Notes under the pieces: generated by a model
Databases searched by the model: none
What the model was told of the DNA's origin: nothing
What the model saw: only the letters and a program-made list of their open reading frames with translations
Shown here: positions 25,287-33,228 of the stretch, piece after piece
Layout: the number at the start of each line of letters is the position of its first letter
How positions within the stretch are numbered: position 1 is the first letter of the stretch
Assembly (NCBI GenBank): GCA_021295775.1
Contig: JAGWBS010000017.1
Span: 9,513-66,475 of the forward strand
Length of the DNA: 56,963 bases
DNA from: Pseudomonadota bacterium
GTDB taxonomy: Bacteria > Myxococcota_A > UBA9160 > SZUA-336
Reading direction: 5' to 3'
Translations under genes and position numbers: made by a program

Positions 25287-25760
25287 GTGGACCCCAAAGT
25301 CGCCTACTGGACCGCCGCCCTGCTGAACATGATGATCGTCGTGGGCAGTGCCCTCGCCGGTGTGAGGCGCGCCCGCCAGAGGGATTTCGCCGGTCACCGG
25401 CGCCGCATGCTGCTGTCGATTTGGCTGGTCGTGGCCTTCCTGGTGTCGTTCGCGCTCAAGAGTTCCATCCTGGGGCCTGAACGGCTCGACACCTGGTCGG
25501 CCCTGGACCGCGGGATTCTCTGGACGCATGAACTCTGCGTCAGCTTAATGCTGGTGGCCGGACTGACCGCGCTCTTCCAGGCCCGGCGGCTGGACCTTCC
25601 GCGCGGTCCTGCCTCCCGGCCGATCCCGGCCCAGCGCCTCGTCCGGGGCGTCCGGGTGCACCGCCTGGCGGGCCGGACCGCCGTGATCGCGAGCCTTGCG
25701 GGACTGGTCACTGCGGCCGGCGTACTGCTGGGCATGTATCAGCGGATCGGCTGGCTTTAA
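25287..25760 (+). CDS. DUF420-like integral membrane protein
   Basis: 157 residues with about four transmembrane segments (roughly 7-25, 43-62, 82-102 and 133-155). Conserved-looking histidines occur at HRRRM, THELCV and VHRLAGR, the layout of the DUF420 (YozB/CtaM-like) family; some members help cytochrome oxidase assembly. The GTG at 25287 follows the fusion gene by 27 bp, with ACGAAA but no strong ribosome site. A TAGGAT box overlaps the previous stop codon and could start a short-leader transcript. Function here unknown. Confidence 0.65.
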   Translation: MDPKVAYWTAALLNMMIVVGSALAGVRRARQRDFAGHRRRMLLSIWLVVAFLVSFALKSSILGPERLDTWSALDRGILWTHELCVSLMLVAGLTALFQARRLDLPRGPASRPIPAQRLVRGVRVHRLAGRTAVIASLAGLVTAAGVLLGMYQRIGWL

Positions 25761-25820
25761 GCGAGCCGAATACCGAGAGACCCCGTATTACGCGTGAATC
25801 TCGGGTTCGTGGTTTGTTTT

Positions 25821-25836
25821 GGGGTCGGAGTACCCC
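25821..25836. promoter_or_regulatory. Inverted repeat and -10-like box upstream of the TonB receptor
   Basis: GGGGT (25821-25825) and ACCCC (25832-25836) form a 5-bp dyad directly abutting a CATAGT box (25836-25841). The region is less GC-rich than its flanks. It may be an operator, but the repeat is short. Confidence 0.3.
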
Positions 25837-25886
25837 ATAGTAAGCCGATCCGAATGACTTGGCAGGCTTGGTGCCTGGGAGGGATC

Positions 25887-28865
25887 GTGTTCTACCCGAG
25901 ATTCTTGGCGAGCTTGTGCGCGGTTGGTTTCTTGCTGAGCGCCTCGCCCGTTGGAGCGCAGACGGACGAGCCGTCCGAACACGACCACGACGCCATCGAA
26001 GCGATCCACGTTGTCGGGACCGCCATCCAACAGACCCCGATCGACTCGCCCTACGCCGTTGCCGTGGTCGACCGGGAGACTTTCGAGCAGCGGGGCTCTC
26101 CGTTGCTGGTCGATCTGTTCAAGAACATGGGCATCAGCCACGGCGTCGTCGGCGAGCGCAGCAGCTGGTACAACTCCAGCCAGCCGGCGGCCATTCCCGA
26201 GAGCGTGTCGAACGTCAATCTTCGCGGGCTGGGCGCGTCGCGGACGCTGGCGCTGATCAATGGGCGCCGCCAGACCTACCTTCCGGCGCGGCTGATCGGC
26301 GGGCGCTTCGTGGACATCGGAGCCCTCCCCAGCATCGCCCTGGGCCGTCTCGAAGTTCTCAAGGAGGGCGCCAGCGCGGTCTACGGCTCGGACGCGGTGG
26401 GCGGGATCGCCAACTTCGTGACGCGCGGCGATTTCGAGGGCTTCGAGATCAGCGTCTCGCACGAGAGCTTCGACGACGCCAACGACAAGAATTTCAGCGC
26501 CATCTGGGGCGGCGCCCTGGGCGACTCCCACGCCGTGGTTTCCGTGGAGCACGAGCGCCAGGGGGAGCTGAACTCGAAGGACCGGGATTTCGCCTTGAAC
26601 CCCCTGCTCGACCCCTGGCGCGCGGGCTGGTCGAGCGTCGGGAACCCCGGTCATTTCTGGTTTCCCAACAACCCGCTCGACACCGCCACCACCCCCAGCG
26701 ACGCTTTCATCTCCGGGATCGGCCTGAGGAGCGGCATGGACGACCCGCAGTGCGGGGGACTCAGCGGCTACGCGCCGCAGGGCTACGCCTGCGTGTTCAA
26801 CTACGCGCCCTGGGACAACATGATCGAGGAGACCCGCAGCACCCGAGCTTTCGCCGAACTCAACGGCCCCTGGGGGGATCACGGCAACTACCACCTGGAG
26901 GCGCTGTGGTCCGAGTCGGCCACCCCGAACTGGATGACCCAGCCTTCCCATCCGCCGTTCCCCCTGCTCTCCAAGGGGGTCATGGAGATCGGGGCCGACC
27001 ATCCGAACCGGGTGGCGTTCTGCGACGACACGGAGTTCAGCGCGGGCTTCCCGTGCGACAGCGAGGACAACTGGTACTGGCGCGGACGACCGTTCGGGAA
27101 CGGCGACCCCGGCCGCACCGCCCGCCGCGAAATGAAGACCTGGCGGCTGGCGGGCGGCCTCGAAGGCGAGTTCGAAGCGTTCGGCGGCAAGGAGCTCCAC
27201 TACGACCTGGGACTTTCCTATTCGCGCTCCAAGGGCAACGTGAACATTCCCGCGATCCTGACCGAGCGGCTCTTCCTGGCCTTCCGCGGCTACGGCGGCC
27301 CGGACTGCGGCGTGGGCGTGGTCGCCGACAACACCCTGGCCCCGGGCATGCGGGTCGCGGACACCGCGAAGGCGCCGGGTGCGGACGGCTGCCAGTACTA
27401 CAACCCCTTCAGCAACGCGAGCCGGTTCTCCTCGCTGCCCGGAGCGCCCTACTACGACAGCCCGAACCCTGAATTCGATCCCACCCAGACCAACTCCGAG
27501 TCGTTGAGACACTGGATGAACAGCGTGTCGAACCTGGAAAACGAGACCGAAATGCTGGTCGCCGACGCCACGCTGAGCGGGACCTGGATCGAAGACCGGA
27601 TCGGCTACGCGGTCGGCTACCAGTTCCGCCGCTTCGGAGCCGAGGGCAGTCCCAACCCTCACGCGGACCTCAGCCTCAATCCCTGCGCGGCCCTGGGCGA
27701 CACGGACTGCTCGTCGGGGAACTTCGGCGCCTTCACCTTCATCAACGCGCACAACCCGTACGACGAAGACCAGACCGTCCACCGGATCTTCGGCGAACTC
27801 GCCATCGATCTCGGCGAGCGGGTCGACATGCAGGTCGCCGCGAACTACGAGAAATACGACGAGGCGAGCAGTCTCGATCCCAAGCTCGCGCTGCGCTGGA
27901 GCCTGTCGGACGCGATGATCCTGCGCGGTTCGGTGCAGACCACTTTCCGGACGCCCTCGGTCGACGATCTGCTCGAGGACGTGCCTCTGACCGCGACCCA
28001 GTACATCAGTCAGGTGGGCGCATGGATCCCGGTGGACATCTACGGGGACGAGGACCTCGATCCCGAACAGGCGTTCACCTACAACCTCGGACTCGTGGTC
28101 TTCCCGACCCCGGACATCGAGCTGTCGATCGACTACTGGAGTTACGAATTCGATGACGTGATCGGCAGCCTGCCGCACGACGTCCTGGACGATCTCTACG
28201 CCGAACCGTCCACCCGCGACGGGGTCCGGCAGTTCATCCACTGCACGGCCGGCCGCTCGGACCAGCTGACCGACCTCTGCGGCCCCAATTCGATCACGCG
28301 GGTGGAGGTTCCGCTGGTCAACTGGCCGGGCGTGGAGACCTCCGGCCTGGACTGGCAGTTGCGCGGAGAGTTCGAACTGGGGCCGGGCTCGCTGGTCGCC
28401 GGCCTGAGCGGAACCTACACCTTCGACTACGACATCAAGTCGCTCACGCTCGACGGCGCTCTGATCCAGCCGGCCGTCGAAGCGGCGGGCAAGCTGAACT
28501 TCGGCAATCCGCTGGCGGTGCCGATTCCCGACTGGAAGACGCAGCTATCCCTGGCGTACCACTGGGGCGACTACAGCCTGGTCAGCTACCTGGGTCATAT
28601 CTCGTCCTACAAGGACGACGGCGCGCACGACGGCTTCGGGGGGGTCCCGGTGAGTAGCTTCACCGTCGACTCCTTCACCACCTGGGACCTGAGCTTCCAG
28701 TGGCGCATGCCCGACCTGGGGGTGGACATGACGCTGTCCGCGCTGAACCTGACCGACGAGGATCCGCCCTTCGCCAACGTGGAGCACGGCTACGACGGGT
28801 TCACGCACAACCCCAAGGGCCGCCGCCTGAAGCTGACGCTGCGCTACCGCATCGGCGGCGAGTGA
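25887..28865 (+). CDS. TonB-dependent outer-membrane receptor
   Basis: 992 residues from the GTG at 25887, chosen because GGGAGGG precedes it and it gives a clean signal peptide ending SPVGAQT; an ATG at 25854 is the alternative. After a short TonB-box-like IEAIHVVGT segment comes the plug (NVNLRGLGASRTLALINGRR, then RLEVLKEGASAVYGSDAVGG, both classical). The rest is a 22-strand barrel with paired cysteines in long loops and the terminal strand RLKLTLRYRI. The type resembles Alteromonas/Sphingomonad receptors for large nutrients; substrate unknown. The neighbours (methyltransferase, DUF420-like) give no hint of iron or vitamin use. Confidence 0.93.
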   Translation: MFYPRFLASLCAVGFLLSASPVGAQTDEPSEHDHDAIEAIHVVGTAIQQTPIDSPYAVAVVDRETFEQRGSPLLVDLFKNMGISHGVVGERSSWYNSSQPAAIPESVSNVNLRGLGASRTLALINGRRQTYLPARLIGGRFVDIGALPSIALGRLEVLKEGASAVYGSDAVGGIANFVTRGDFEGFEISVSHESFDDANDKNFSAIWGGALGDSHAVVSVEHERQGELNSKDRDFALNPLLDPWRAGWSSVGNPGHFWFPNNPLDTATTPSDAFISGIGLRSGMDDPQCGGLSGYAPQGYACVFNYAPWDNMIEETRSTRAFAELNGPWGDHGNYHLEALWSESATPNWMTQPSHPPFPLLSKGVMEIGADHPNRVAFCDDTEFSAGFPCDSEDNWYWRGRPFGNGDPGRTARREMKTWRLAGGLEGEFEAFGGKELHYDLGLSYSRSKGNVNIPAILTERLFLAFRGYGGPDCGVGVVADNTLAPGMRVADTAKAPGADGCQYYNPFSNASRFSSLPGAPYYDSPNPEFDPTQTNSESLRHWMNSVSNLENETEMLVADATLSGTWIEDRIGYAVGYQFRRFGAEGSPNPHADLSLNPCAALGDTDCSSGNFGAFTFINAHNPYDEDQTVHRIFGELAIDLGERVDMQVAANYEKYDEASSLDPKLALRWSLSDAMILRGSVQTTFRTPSVDDLLEDVPLTATQYISQVGAWIPVDIYGDEDLDPEQAFTYNLGLVVFPTPDIELSIDYWSYEFDDVIGSLPHDVLDDLYAEPSTRDGVRQFIHCTAGRSDQLTDLCGPNSITRVEVPLVNWPGVETSGLDWQLRGEFELGPGSLVAGLSGTYTFDYDIKSLTLDGALIQPAVEAAGKLNFGNPLAVPIPDWKTQLSLAYHWGDYSLVSYLGHISSYKDDGAHDGFGGVPVSSFTVDSFTTWDLSFQWRMPDLGVDMTLSALNLTDEDPPFANVEHGYDGFTHNPKGRRLKLTLRYRIGGE

Positions 28866-28878
28866 CCCGCCGCCCGCG

Positions 28879-29439
28879 TCATCCGGCCGCGAACCGCTCG
28901 GACCTCCAGACGTAAGGGCTGCGGGTGGGGGCGAAGCCGTTGCCCGCGAAGAGCCGCCGCCACCAGCGCGCGGGGCGCAGGGTGACCCGATAGCGGTCGC
29001 CCGGCTCGAAGGCCTCGCTGGTGCTGCTGTAGAAGTGCAGGTGGCCGGCGACGAGGCTGCAGCGCCCGACGAACTCCGGCAGCTCCGGCGCGCTCAGGTA
29101 GACCAGCGAGTTGGTGAAGAGCAGGTCGAAGCGGCGTCGGCGCTCCAGCAGCCAGGGCAGGTAGTCGCGCATGTCGCGGCGGGCGATGCGCCGCCGGAAA
29201 CGGCCGGGGATGCGCGCGTGGGCCCACTCGCTGATCTCGCAGCCCCACGGCCGCACGCCCCAGCTGCGCTCGAAGTGCTCCAGCACTCGTCCGGTGGCGG
29301 CGCCCAGCACCAGCACCGACTCGATCCGCAGGTCCAGACGCCGTGCGATCGAGATGCAGTGCTCGATGCCGCTGTGGAGCAGGTAGTTCTGGTCGTAGGG
29401 GCCGTAGCCGCAGTAGTGTCTGAAATACGCCTCGTCCAT
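28879..29439 (-). CDS. SAM-dependent methyltransferase-like protein
   Basis: 186 residues, a single Rossmann-type domain. ESVLVLGAATGRVLEHF is motif I of class I methyltransferases, followed by WGCEISEW (acidic residue of motif II) and FDLLFTNSLVYL (motif IV region). The C-terminal third contains an unusual aromatic/basic run (ARWWRRLFAGNGF). ATG at 29439 lies 34 bp after the Dus stop on the same strand, with a G-rich upstream stretch, so the two are probably co-transcribed. Substrate unknown; converges on the TonB receptor gene. Confidence 0.72.
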   Translation of the reverse strand: MDEAYFRHYCGYGPYDQNYLLHSGIEHCISIARRLDLRIESVLVLGAATGRVLEHFERSWGVRPWGCEISEWAHARIPGRFRRRIARRDMRDYLPWLLERRRRFDLLFTNSLVYLSAPELPEFVGRCSLVAGHLHFYSSTSEAFEPGDRYRVTLRPARWWRRLFAGNGFAPTRSPYVWRSERFAAG

Positions 29440-29473
29440 GGGCGGACCCCGCGTTCCCCCCGCGGCGCCGGTC

Positions 29474-30655
29474 TCAGCCACCCGAGACGGCCTGCTCGGC
29501 CCCGGCGCCGAGCGGCGCGGGATCGTCCCGCCGCTCCAGGAACCCCTCGGGCAGGACCACCCGCTGGCGTCCGGCCTTCTTGCCGCGGGGCACGCGCAGC
29601 GCATCGGGCGGGAAGGGCCGGTCGCGCTCCACGCCGGCCAGGAGCTCCGTCAGCTCCTCGAGCCGGGCGACCTGCATCAGCCGCCCGCGCAGCGCCTTGC
29701 CGGCGGCGAAGCCCTTGGTGTACCAGGTCGCGTGGCGGCGAAAGCCGCGCAGCGCGTGGCGCTCGCCGCTCCACTCGCACCACAGCCGCGCGTGCTCCAG
29801 CATCACGTCCGCGACCTGTCCGAGATTCGGCGGGGTGGACGGCTCGCGGCCCTCGAAGACGTCGTCGACGTCGCGGAACAGCCAGGGCCGGCCCAGGCAG
29901 CCTCGGCCGATCACCACGCCGTCGCAGCCGGTGGAGCGCAGCATGCGCAGGGCGTCGCGCGCCTCCCAGATGTCGCCGTTGCCCAGCACCGGGATCGTGC
30001 GCACGCGGCTCTTGAGGTCGGCGATCGCCTCCCAGTCGGCCTCGCCGTCATAGAGCTGGGCGGCCGTGCGCGCGTGCAGCGCGACCGCGGCGCAGCCCTC
30101 GTCTTCGGCGATCGCGCCCGCGTCGCGGTAGGTCGGCAGGTCGTCGTCCACGCCCAGCCGGAACTTCATCGTCACCGGCACGTCGCCCGCGCCGTCCACG
30201 GCCGCGCGCACGATATCGCGCAGCAGCCGGGGCCGGAGCGGCAGCGCCGCTCCGCCGCCGCGGCGCGTGACCTTTCGCACCGGACAGCCGAAGTTCATGT
30301 CGATGTGGTCGACGCGGTCCCCGCCGACCAGCCAGCGCACCGCCTCGCCCATGTAGTGCGGGTCGACGCCGTAGAGCTGCAGGCTGCGCGGGTTCTCGCT
30401 GGGATCGAAGCCCGCCAGCCGAAGCGTCTTGCGGTGCCCCTCGACCAGCGCCCGGGCGGTGATCATCTCGCTCACGTAGAGCGCCCCGCCGAAGCGCCGG
30501 CAGAGCCGCCGGAACGGGGCGTTGGTGACGCCGGCCATCGGCGCCAGCACCACGGGCGGCCAGACTTCGAGCGGTCCCAGCTTCAGCGCGGAAAATTCCC
30601 CCGGACGCCCGAGGGCGACATTCCGATTCAGGGCCGAGACGTAGCGCGAGTCCAT
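29474..30655 (-). CDS. dusB: tRNA-dihydrouridine synthase (DusB-like)
   Basis: FMN-dependent reduction of uridines in the tRNA D-loop; 393 residues, slightly longer than the usual 320-350 through the C-terminal tail after about 350. Seen: VVLAPMAGVTNAPFR (FMN phosphate loop), SLQLYGVDPHYMGEA, DMNFGCPVRKVTRRGGGAAL with catalytic C124, MKFRLGVDD, and VLGNGDIWEARDAL / GVVIGRGCLGRPWLF. The CPVRKVTRRGGGAAL pattern fits the DusB group. A TATATT box lies nine bases before the ATG. Confidence 0.92.
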   Translation of the reverse strand: MDSRYVSALNRNVALGRPGEFSALKLGPLEVWPPVVLAPMAGVTNAPFRRLCRRFGGALYVSEMITARALVEGHRKTLRLAGFDPSENPRSLQLYGVDPHYMGEAVRWLVGGDRVDHIDMNFGCPVRKVTRRGGGAALPLRPRLLRDIVRAAVDGAGDVPVTMKFRLGVDDDLPTYRDAGAIAEDEGCAAVALHARTAAQLYDGEADWEAIADLKSRVRTIPVLGNGDIWEARDALRMLRSTGCDGVVIGRGCLGRPWLFRDVDDVFEGREPSTPPNLGQVADVMLEHARLWCEWSGERHALRGFRRHATWYTKGFAAGKALRGRLMQVARLEELTELLAGVERDRPFPPDALRVPRGKKAGRQRVVLPEGFLERRDDPAPLGAGAEQAVSGG

Positions 30656-30664
30656 GCGGCGCCG

Positions 30665-30670
30665 AATATA
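30665..30670 (-). promoter_or_regulatory. -10-like box TATATT for dus
   Basis: TATATT ends 9 nt before the ATG at 30655. No ribosome site is seen. Confidence 0.4.
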
Positions 30671-30786
30671 GCCCGCGACCGCCAGCCGGCCCCGGCCGCC
30701 GGGGGACGGTCGGAGGCTCGCAGTTGAGCGCCGGCGAGGGACAGCCCTGGTGAAGCGCCTTTCGCTCGACCGGAAGGCGTGCCCGG

Positions 30787-33183
30787 CTAGCGCGGCGCGT
30801 CGGGCGGCCCCTGCGACCAGAAGGCCTCCAGCGCGGGCACGGGATCGTCGGCGTCGATCAGCTCGTCGCGCCACCAGCCCGGCAGGCGCTCGCGATACAG
30901 CGGCTCGGCGAAGCGCTGGCCCAGGAGCAGCACCGGGGCGCGGTCGGTCGGGGTGCGGATCGCCCTCCCGGCCGACTGAACCACCCGGCTCAGCCCCGGA
31001 AAGACGTAGGCGAACTCGAAGCCGGCGCCGAGGTGCTTCTGGTAGTGCTCCCGGACCAGTTCGCGCTCGGGACTCACGGCGGGCAGGCCGGGTCCGACGA
31101 CGAACACGCCCACGGCCAGCTCGCCGGGGTAGTCGACGCCCTCCGACAGCACTCCCCCGTGAACGGCGCAGACCAGCAGCGACCCGTCGCGGTTGCGCTC
31201 CAGCTGGCGCAGGATGGGCTCGGCCGGCATTCCCGGAAGCTGCAGCAGAACGCGCGCGTCCGCGGGCGACAGGTGCGCGGCCACCTCGTCGCGGTAGCGG
31301 TAGCTGCCGAAGAAGGCCAGGTAGTTGCCGGGCCGCACCCGCATGCTGCGCGCGATGATCCGCGCCACCACGGGAGCGTCCTCGGAGCGCCGCCGGTAGG
31401 TCGTGTCGACGCCGGGAACGCACAGCAGCAGGCGGTTCCGGGCGGGGAAGGGGGACGCCAGGTCCAGGCGCTCGGTGCGCGGACCCTCCACGCCCAGGCT
31501 GCGCTCGTAGAACCCCGCCGGGGTCAGCGTGGCGCTCATGCACACCGCGGCGTGGAAAGCTTCGAAGCGCGGCCGCAGGAACGGGGCCGCGTCGAGGCAC
31601 AGCAGCCGGGCCCGGTCGGGCCGCCACAGCGCCGCGAAGGGGTCGGGGTCGCCGGCGGCGAAGCGCGCGAAGTCCCGCACCCGGTACAGCGCGTCCATCA
31701 ATGGATCGCGCGGGCGCGGATCGCCGGGAGCGCTCCTGGCGCGGAACGCCGGCGGGCGCTCGCGCTCCCCGACGCGCTGAGCGGCGTAGCTCGCCAGCGC
31801 CCCGCTGGCGGCGGGCTCGAGCTCCTGCCAGAAACTGCGCTCCGGCGGGTCGGCCCAGGGATCGGGGGCGTCGCGCTCCGCGGCCAGCCTGCCGGCGAGC
31901 GCCCGTCCGTGGGCGCAGACGTCGGCGAGGACGCGCTCCGCCTGGGCGTAGGCCGCGCCCGGAGTGGCGCGGCAGTCGGCCGCCAGATCATCGAGCAGGG
32001 CGAAGTCCAGCTCGGGGGAGTAGTAGTCGCGCGCCCTGTCGGGAAGACCGTGTGCCTCGTCGACGATCAGCAGCGGCGCCCGCCGCGGCTCGTCGAGCAG
32101 ATCCTTGAGGTACGCGCCGGGATCGAACACGTAGTTGAAGTCGGCGACGATCGCCGTGGCGCGGGTCGCCAGGGCCAGGGACAGCTCGAAGGGGCAGAGC
32201 TTCGCGGCCAGGGCGGTCTCGCGCACGCGCGCGCCCGCGACCACGCCCTCGCGGGGCAGGGCCTCGAGCAGCCCGGTGCTCTGCGCGCGCTCGCGGAAGC
32301 CTTCCAGCAGCGGACAGCGGCCGTCCGCGCAAGCGAGTTCCTCGCTCGGGCAGATGCGGTGCTTGGCCGTGATCTGCACGGCGTATCCGGGCGAATCGGG
32401 CGGCAGCAGGCGGCGCAGCGTCTGCAGGGCGAGATCCTGCTGGGAAACCTTGCCGGTGGCAAAGAAGAGCTGCCGGTCCGCGCGCAGCGCCTCGCGCAGC
32501 ATCGGGTACAGCGCCGCCACCGTCTTGCCGATGCCCGTCGGTGCGGCGCAGAGCAGCGTGAGTCCGTTGCTCGCGGCGCCGGCGACGTCGTTGAGCAGGG
32601 TCCGCTGGCCGGCCCGGGGGCTTTCGAACGGGAACTCGAGCGCCTCGGCCAGTTCCGCCCGGGCCTGGATCCGTCCGCCGCGCGCGCGCTGCTCCGCGAT
32701 CACCCGTTCGAGCCGCCGCTCGAGCTGCCGCTGGTAGACCTCGGGGGCGAACGCCACGTCCAGCCGGCCCAGGGCCGTGCCGTCGAGCGCGATCTCGGTC
32801 AGCGTCCCCTTGTGCACTTTCCGTCCGCTGCGCTGCAGCAGCAGGCAGGCGAGTCCCACCCGCTCGACCGCTGCCGATCCGAGCGCGGCGGCGCCGGAGA
32901 GCGGGGCGCAGTGCAGCATCTCGACCGCGTCGCCGCGCCGCCCCGCGTGCACGGCGTCCAGTATGGCGTCGATCTGCACGCGCAGCCCGTGACACTCGAT
33001 CTCCGCGCCGATCGTCAGGTCGAGCCGCGCGGGGTCGGCGGCCGAGTTGGCCCGATAGGCCTCGCGCGCATCGGCGCCCAGGCTGCGCTGGGTGTCGGGG
33101 TCGATCGACGGCTCGCCGAGTTCGGGCAGCAGGTCTTCGAGCGAGAGGCGCAACCGTCCCTCGGACTCGTCGAACTCGATCAC
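30787..33183 (-). CDS. Rad3/DinG-like superfamily-2 DNA helicase with Fe-S domain
   Basis: 798 residues. Walker A AAPTGIGKT (K220) and a DEAH box (D375, E376, H378) show an XPD/Rad3-type helicase. Four cysteines between them (C278, C285, C290, C330) match the [4Fe-4S] domain. C-terminal motifs include FFGSYRYRDEVA and QSAGRAIRTPTDR (motif VI). The N-terminal 150 residues look like a RecB-type nuclease domain that has lost its catalytic lysine. Related proteins act in DNA repair and removal of roadblocks. The GTG start sits 6 nt after a TAAGCT box. Divergent from xseA with 45 bp between. Confidence 0.88.
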   Translation of the reverse strand: MIEFDESEGRLRLSLEDLLPELGEPSIDPDTQRSLGADAREAYRANSAADPARLDLTIGAEIECHGLRVQIDAILDAVHAGRRGDAVEMLHCAPLSGAAALGSAAVERVGLACLLLQRSGRKVHKGTLTEIALDGTALGRLDVAFAPEVYQRQLERRLERVIAEQRARGGRIQARAELAEALEFPFESPRAGQRTLLNDVAGAASNGLTLLCAAPTGIGKTVAALYPMLREALRADRQLFFATGKVSQQDLALQTLRRLLPPDSPGYAVQITAKHRICPSEELACADGRCPLLEGFRERAQSTGLLEALPREGVVAGARVRETALAAKLCPFELSLALATRATAIVADFNYVFDPGAYLKDLLDEPRRAPLLIVDEAHGLPDRARDYYSPELDFALLDDLAADCRATPGAAYAQAERVLADVCAHGRALAGRLAAERDAPDPWADPPERSFWQELEPAASGALASYAAQRVGERERPPAFRARSAPGDPRPRDPLMDALYRVRDFARFAAGDPDPFAALWRPDRARLLCLDAAPFLRPRFEAFHAAVCMSATLTPAGFYERSLGVEGPRTERLDLASPFPARNRLLLCVPGVDTTYRRRSEDAPVVARIIARSMRVRPGNYLAFFGSYRYRDEVAAHLSPADARVLLQLPGMPAEPILRQLERNRDGSLLVCAVHGGVLSEGVDYPGELAVGVFVVGPGLPAVSPERELVREHYQKHLGAGFEFAYVFPGLSRVVQSAGRAIRTPTDRAPVLLLGQRFAEPLYRERLPGWWRDELIDADDPVPALEAFWSQGPPDAPR

Positions 33184-33189
33184 GGCGAC

Positions 33190-33195
33190 AGCTTA
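33190..33195 (-). promoter_or_regulatory. -10 box TAAGCT, leaderless, for the Rad3-like helicase
   Basis: TAAGCT ends 6 nt before the GTG at 33183. It lies 21 bp from the opposing xseA box. Confidence 0.5.
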
Positions 33196-33216
33196 GCGGC
33201 CGCGCCTCGCCGGCGA

Positions 33217-33222
33217 TATGCT
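33217..33222 (+). promoter_or_regulatory. -10 box TATGCT, leaderless, for xseA
   Basis: TATGCT ends 6 nt before the GTG at 33229; only GGCGGG separates them. Confidence 0.5.
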
Positions 33223-33228
33223 GGCGGG

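Noticed and set aside
25788-28241. Long minus-strand open frame opposite the TonB receptor
   Set aside because: Low-complexity antisense of a receptor with clear plug and barrel motifs.
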